From: Candidatus Kapaibacterium sp.
Lineage (GTDB): Bacteria; Bacteroidota; Ignavibacteria; Kapaibacteriales; UBA2268
Length of the DNA stretch: 64,000 nucleotides
Assembly: GCA_026418625.1 (NCBI GenBank)
Contig: JAOABA010000055.1
Location: 1 to 64,000 of the forward strand
Reading direction: 5' to 3'
The position numbers and the translations under genes are program-made. Shown piece after piece: positions 61,060-64,000 of the stretch; the first letter of the stretch is position 1; the number at the start of each line of letters is the position of its first letter. Below the pieces are notes generated by a model that was not told the DNA's origin, made no database searches, and was given only the letters and a program-made list of their open reading frames with translations.

Positions 61060-61094
61060 GGTAGTATTAATATTTTTTTGATATTAATACTACC
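61060..61094 (+). terminator. Attenuator-like hairpin inside the module, copy 2
   Basis: GGTAGTATTAATAT (61060-61073) and ATATTAATACTACC (61081-61094) form a perfect 14-pair stem with a seven-base T-rich loop. Different sequence but same place as the hairpin at 49475 in copy 1. Confidence 0.65.
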
Positions 61095-61116
61095 TATAAT
61101 TCCTCCGGGGGAGTTT

Positions 61117-62379
61117 ATGAAAACTTTGATATTAATATTTTTTCTTATTTTTATTATTGGTTGTTCCAATAAAAATGTTTCAATTACAAAAATAAGTAGT
61201 GATTCAAAGCAATTTGATACATTAAGTTATTCAAATTTTTGGACTGCTATGAGATGTGGTATTCCTGAAATGGCACCAAAATTTACAAATGATAAAGAAA
61301 AATTAGAGTTTGCTGATGCCTTGAGTGATATAATAAAAGGGAACTTTGCAAGTGCTGAAAGTAAATATTACGACTTGATTAATAAATCCCAAAATGATAC
61401 TATAATATATTATTCAAGAATGATTCTTGAACAAACATTGATTTATCAATCAAAATGGGAAAAATATTTTGAAGAATTTAAGAATAAAGATATCTCTGAT
61501 TCATTAGAAAAAATACGATTACTTTTTCCAGCTTTCATTGGCAATAATGAACATTTATCGTATGAACGAAATATTGATACTATTCCATTCAAATTAAAAA
61601 AAGATTTAATTTTTGTTATACTTAGAATTAATGATAAAGAAGTTGAGTTCCTTTTTGACACGGGCACTCAATTTACAACCTTGTCAGATGAACTTGCCGA
61701 TGAATTGGGATTAATCCCATTATCTATTAATAAATCAGCAATGCAATCATCCACTAACTCATATAGCGATATTAGTACAAGTATTATTAAAAAGTTAAAT
61801 TTTGGAAATATTACTTATGAAAATAAACCATGTTTTATAACAAGTAGCAGTAATTTCAAATTCAAATTTTTATTTTATACTTTTTTGAGTATGGATGGAG
61901 TATTGGGTTGGGATATGATTAAAAATTTAGATATTACAATTGATTATAAAGCAAGAAAACTGTATGTTAGAAAACCAGTACTAAACCAAAATACAAATAG
62001 AAATATGTTTTGGTTAAATCAACCTATAGTTAAGTTAAAATCAAGTGCTGGAATTGATTTATTATTCAATTTTGATTCAGGTGCTCAGGAAAGTGCATTT
62101 TATGATTTTCTTTTAGTTAAAATAAAGCCTACTGATTTGAAAGATGATAGTGAAAGTATTTATGGATTTGGTGGTTCGGTAAAAAAAGATATACAAATAA
62201 TTCCTGAAATTTCATTTCGATTAGGTGAGCATCAACTTAATTTTAAAGAAATTAAATCCAGCTTTGAGATAGATGGACACTTTATTAAATTAGATGGTGT
62301 TTTGGGTAACGATATTGGATTAAAATCAGGTAAGTTACATTTAGATGCTAAAAATGGTATTTTTGAGATTTTGGAATAA
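61117..62379 (+). CDS. Two-lobed retropepsin-like aspartic protease, lipoprotein, copy 2
   Basis: Length 420 aa from the ATG at 61117, chosen because GGGGGAG precedes it and the lipoprotein signal (FFLIFIIGCSNK, Cys16) then starts correctly; an ATA-rich upstream extension runs through the hairpin. Homologue of the protein at 49534: FLFDTGTQFTTLS with MDGVLGWDMIKNLDI, and FNFDSGAQESAF with LDGVLGNDIGL. Both catalytic triplets are intact. Helical N-terminal half. Membrane-attached outside the cytoplasm, while its small-protein partner has no signal, so how they meet is unclear. Confidence 0.8.
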   Translation: MKTLILIFFLIFIIGCSNKNVSITKISSDSKQFDTLSYSNFWTAMRCGIPEMAPKFTNDKEKLEFADALSDIIKGNFASAESKYYDLINKSQNDTIIYYSRMILEQTLIYQSKWEKYFEEFKNKDISDSLEKIRLLFPAFIGNNEHLSYERNIDTIPFKLKKDLIFVILRINDKEVEFLFDTGTQFTTLSDELADELGLIPLSINKSAMQSSTNSYSDISTSIIKKLNFGNITYENKPCFITSSSNFKFKFLFYTFLSMDGVLGWDMIKNLDITIDYKARKLYVRKPVLNQNTNRNMFWLNQPIVKLKSSAGIDLLFNFDSGAQESAFYDFLLVKIKPTDLKDDSESIYGFGGSVKKDIQIIPEISFRLGEHQLNFKEIKSSFEIDGHFIKLDGVLGNDIGLKSGKLHLDAKNGIFEILE

Positions 62380-62391
62380 AATTAAAAAATA

Positions 62392-62536
62392 TGTCACCTT
62401 TTTCTTGAAAAAGTACATATATATGTTAGAGTTGTTACAATTTTATAAAAAATATGGAGGTAAGGTAAGATGTCTGAAATTTAATATTAAAAAGCCGAAA
62501 ATTTATAGCTGATTTTACCACGGCTTTTTTAGTTTT
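62392..62536 (+). repeat. Intergenic repeat, copy 3 (shortened)
   Basis: Matches the first ~110 bp of copies 1 and 2, including GGAGG and the mini-ORF Met-Ser-Glu-Ile-stop. Inside the terminator the loop differs completely (AAAATTTATAGCTGATTTT instead of the shared one), while both arms of the stem are kept. The ~110-bp 3' part of the long copies is missing. It precedes the Cys-rich gene at 62680. Confidence 0.88.
62489..62529 (+). terminator. Terminator inside intergenic repeat copy 3
   Basis: AAAAAGCCG (62489-62497) and CGGCTTTTT (62521-62529), followed by TAGTTTTTTT. The stem is conserved with a replaced loop. Confidence 0.75.
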
Positions 62537-62575
62537 TTTGAGGTAAATTATTTGGTTAATCTCAATATTAAATTT

Positions 62576-62598
62576 AAAGTAAAATATTTACTTTTTTT
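62576..62598 (+). terminator. Second hairpin with T run before the Cys-rich gene
   Basis: AAAGTAAA (62576-62583), loop ATA, TTTACTTT (62587-62594) then TTTT. Eight AT-rich pairs; weak. Confidence 0.4.
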
Positions 62599-62679
62599 AT
62601 CCAAAAAGTAAAATCGCTAAATTATGTTGAGAACAAAATATTTTTTGGTTTATTTGTTAAATTAAATAAGGTTTTCAGA

Positions 62680-63570
62680 ATGAAAAAGTACCCTCTAAGT
62701 TTCTTCTTAGTGCTGATATTTTCAGCATTCGTAGTTAGTAATAACGTTAATGCACAGGATACAATTCCACCTTGTGAAATGGATTGTTTACCACAAAGCC
62801 CTTGGATACCTGCTCAGTTAGGTCCATACACTGTTCCAGGTTGTCCCGGTTGTTCTTTAAGTTTCAATTATTGGTACCGTTATCCTGCTTGTGGGATTTA
62901 CAAGGATTTACAAATTGGTGAGATTACTTTATCTTTAGCTTGCTTGTCTTGTCCTTTATCAATCAAAGATTTTGTTGATTTTGCTATTGACAAAATGATT
63001 TTAAATAATCCAATACCAAAACCTGATACAGGAAGGTGTGAAACATATTGGCGAGCAATAAATGCATCTTGTTGGAAATTTTTTGCAAGTTATGATACAG
63101 TATTAGTTCCTTGTGAACCATCTGAGTGCTATTGGAGAACTTTAACTATGTGTACGGATAGTTCTGGTAATGTAACGTATTCCCAACATCCTCCATTTAC
63201 AACTCCCGATATTTGTTACATCTACCCATATCCATGCACTTTCGTTTGTGATGAAATGCCTCAACCAGCTCCAACTCCATCAGGACTCGAAGAAACGACT
63301 AATTTACTAAATGGGTTCAGTGCTTTGGTTTATCCAAATCCAGGCACTGATTGGTTCAATATTAAGTTCCATTCAGAATCTGAAGGTCAGCATAGTATTG
63401 AAGTATTTGATGAATCAGGTAATTTAATTACTGTCAAAGACTTTGTAAAAGTACAGGGTGAAATAATCATACAGATAAATATGAGTAGTTTAACAAGTGG
63501 TATTTATCGTTATGTCATAAAGCATAATGATAAACCTGGGATAAGTGGCTCATTTAATGTCGTTAAATAA
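62680..63570 (+). CDS. Secreted Cys-rich protein with T9SS sorting domain, copy 2
   Basis: Length 296 aa. Signal peptide (FFLVLIFSAFVVSNNVNA-QD), a mature domain with about 20 cysteines (CEMDCLPQSPW, GCPGCSLSFNYWYR, LACLSCPLS, NASCWKFF, CEPSECYW, PYPCTFVCDEMPQ), then a T9SS type-A sorting domain (LVYPNPGTDWFNIKF, LTSGIYRYVIKHND, GSFNVVK). It is like the protein at 57146 in its N-terminal layout. A BNR-like gene follows, repeating the gene order of 57146-60234. Confidence 0.75.
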   Translation: MKKYPLSFFLVLIFSAFVVSNNVNAQDTIPPCEMDCLPQSPWIPAQLGPYTVPGCPGCSLSFNYWYRYPACGIYKDLQIGEITLSLACLSCPLSIKDFVDFAIDKMILNNPIPKPDTGRCETYWRAINASCWKFFASYDTVLVPCEPSECYWRTLTMCTDSSGNVTYSQHPPFTTPDICYIYPYPCTFVCDEMPQPAPTPSGLEETTNLLNGFSALVYPNPGTDWFNIKFHSESEGQHSIEVFDESGNLITVKDFVKVQGEIIIQINMSSLTSGIYRYVIKHNDKPGISGSFNVVK

Positions 63571-63579
63571 TTGTTTTAT

Positions 63580-63616
63580 AGAGCCTAATATTTGAATAAT
63601 TTCGATAGTAGGCTCT
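63580..63616 (+). terminator. Hairpin between Cys-rich and BNR-like genes
   Basis: AGAGCCTA (63580-63587) pairs with TAGGCTCT (63609-63616), eight pairs, loop of 21, then TCTTATTT. Confidence 0.5.
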
Positions 63617-63641
63617 TCTTATTTAAATAAAAGAGGGAATT

Positions 63642-64000
63642 ATGAATTTATTTTACGTTATTCTTTTAGTTTTAATTTTCGATTTTGTAAATACGAATAG
63701 TGAATGGAAGAAAGTATATCAACATGAAAAGTCTGTTCAACAATGGGATTTTGATTGTGCTGATAGCTTGAATTGTATATCTTTGGCAAGTCCAGGAGCC
63801 ACTGGTTCAATGTATATAAAAACCACTGATGGAGGTTATAATTGGTTTGTACCATTCGCAGATTCAACAATAATGATTTATAACGAACAGGGACAATGGA
63901 TAGATACAAAATCCCCAAAATTTAAAGCTGCACGATGTATTGATTTTGTTACACAATATCTTGTTGTTGTAGGTCATAAAGAAGGTCAAATAACTATTTC
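63642..64000 (+). CDS. BNR/Ycf48-like repeat protein, copy 2 (partial)
   Basis: The first 119 codons are visible. AGAGGG precedes the ATG at 63642. A signal peptide (FYVILLVLIFDFVNT) is followed by WDFDCADSLNCISLASPGAT and the asp-box-like KTTDGGYNWFVPF, the pattern of propeller repeats in the protein at 57904. The window edge cuts the gene, so the C-terminus and any sorting domain are not seen. Confidence 0.7.
   Translation, partial: MNLFYVILLVLIFDFVNTNSEWKKVYQHEKSVQQWDFDCADSLNCISLASPGATGSMYIKTTDGGYNWFVPFADSTIMIYNEQGQWIDTKSPKFKAARCIDFVTQYLVVVGHKEGQITI

Noticed and set aside
56839-62536. Integron attC sites or a CRISPR array for the intergenic repeats
   Set aside because: Only three copies at 2-3.5 kb spacing, no attC core sites that I can recognise, no integron integrase in view, and no short regularly spaced repeats or cas genes.
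62576-62598. Functional strong terminator before the Cys-rich gene at 62680
   Set aside because: The stem is only A-T rich pairs with one G-C, and the gene needs its own promoter downstream. Kept at low confidence only.
7113-64000. Possible intact tmRNA gene within the window
   Set aside because: I scanned the gaps to the right for the acceptor end on either strand and found none. The only match is the short 3' fragment at 7113-7135.

Overview
The window looks like AT-rich chromosomal DNA from the Bacteroidota/Chlorobiota/Ignavibacteriota (FCB) group. The support is a TonB-dependent receptor with an N-terminal carboxypeptidase-like regulatory domain, several secreted proteins with type IX secretion (T9SS) C-terminal sorting domains, and lipoproteins and beta-barrels of the style common there. 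An Ignavibacteriota/Kapabacteria-like member is my best guess. It is an inference, because there is no rRNA to test it. Many genes carry clear GGAG-type ribosome binding sites.

Layout. (1) 1-7.1 kb, chromosomal backbone: start of gyrA, a TonB receptor, a RelE/ParE-type toxin-antitoxin pair, a DUF2283/DUF4258 pair, a membrane-anchored trypsin-like protease with a VanZ-like protein, decayed T9SS gene fragments, and a ~175-bp diverged direct repeat. (2) 7.07-7.14 kb: what appears to be the displaced 3' end of ssrA (tmRNA) with its terminator, directly beside a tyrosine integrase. This marks one end of an integrated element. (3) 7.3-30.6 kb, the leftward arm of that element: integrase, HelD-like helicase, DUF262/HNH nuclease, two HEPN-like proteins, a metallophosphoesterase-STAND NTPase fusion, a type III restriction-modification pair, a UvrD-Cas4-like helicase-nuclease, a NERD-UvrD helicase, a periplasmic NucA-type nuclease, a degenerate S24 protein, a UmuD-like peptidase and an XRE repressor. 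Most genes from 30.6 to 14.7 kb touch or overlap, so one long lysogeny/defence transcript is likely. (4) 30.7-41.6 kb, the divergent rightward arm: small DNA-binding proteins, a DUF932 protein, a Sak4-like ATPase, a RecB-nuclease/SbcC-like fusion, an AEP-like primase fragment, a DUF4373 replication protein, a small protein with an SSB-like tail, a T7-gp4-like primase-helicase and a Mor-like activator. No capsid, tail or terminase genes are visible.

(5) 41.6-56.4 kb: metal resistance (a CusCBA-type RND pump, a PII-NG-like protein, DUF302, a CadA/ZntA-type P-ATPase and a CueP-like lipoprotein), interrupted by secreted or unknown genes. These include the first copy of a two-gene module: a ~135-aa protein ending in Ile-Cys, an intergenic hairpin, and a two-lobed retropepsin-like lipoprotein. 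(6) 56.4-64 kb: Mu-like phage remnants, followed by an array of paired modules. These are Cys-rich secreted protein + BNR/Ycf48-like T9SS protein, then small protein + retropepsin, then the Cys-rich + BNR pair again. Each is preceded by a copy of a nearly identical intergenic repeat with a strong Shine-Dalgarno, a four-codon mini-ORF and a terminator.

The two most interesting parts are the defence operon, especially the metallophosphoesterase-STAND gene coupled to res and the HEPN gene between two helicases, and the duplicated small-protein/hairpin/aspartic-protease modules with their repeated spacers.
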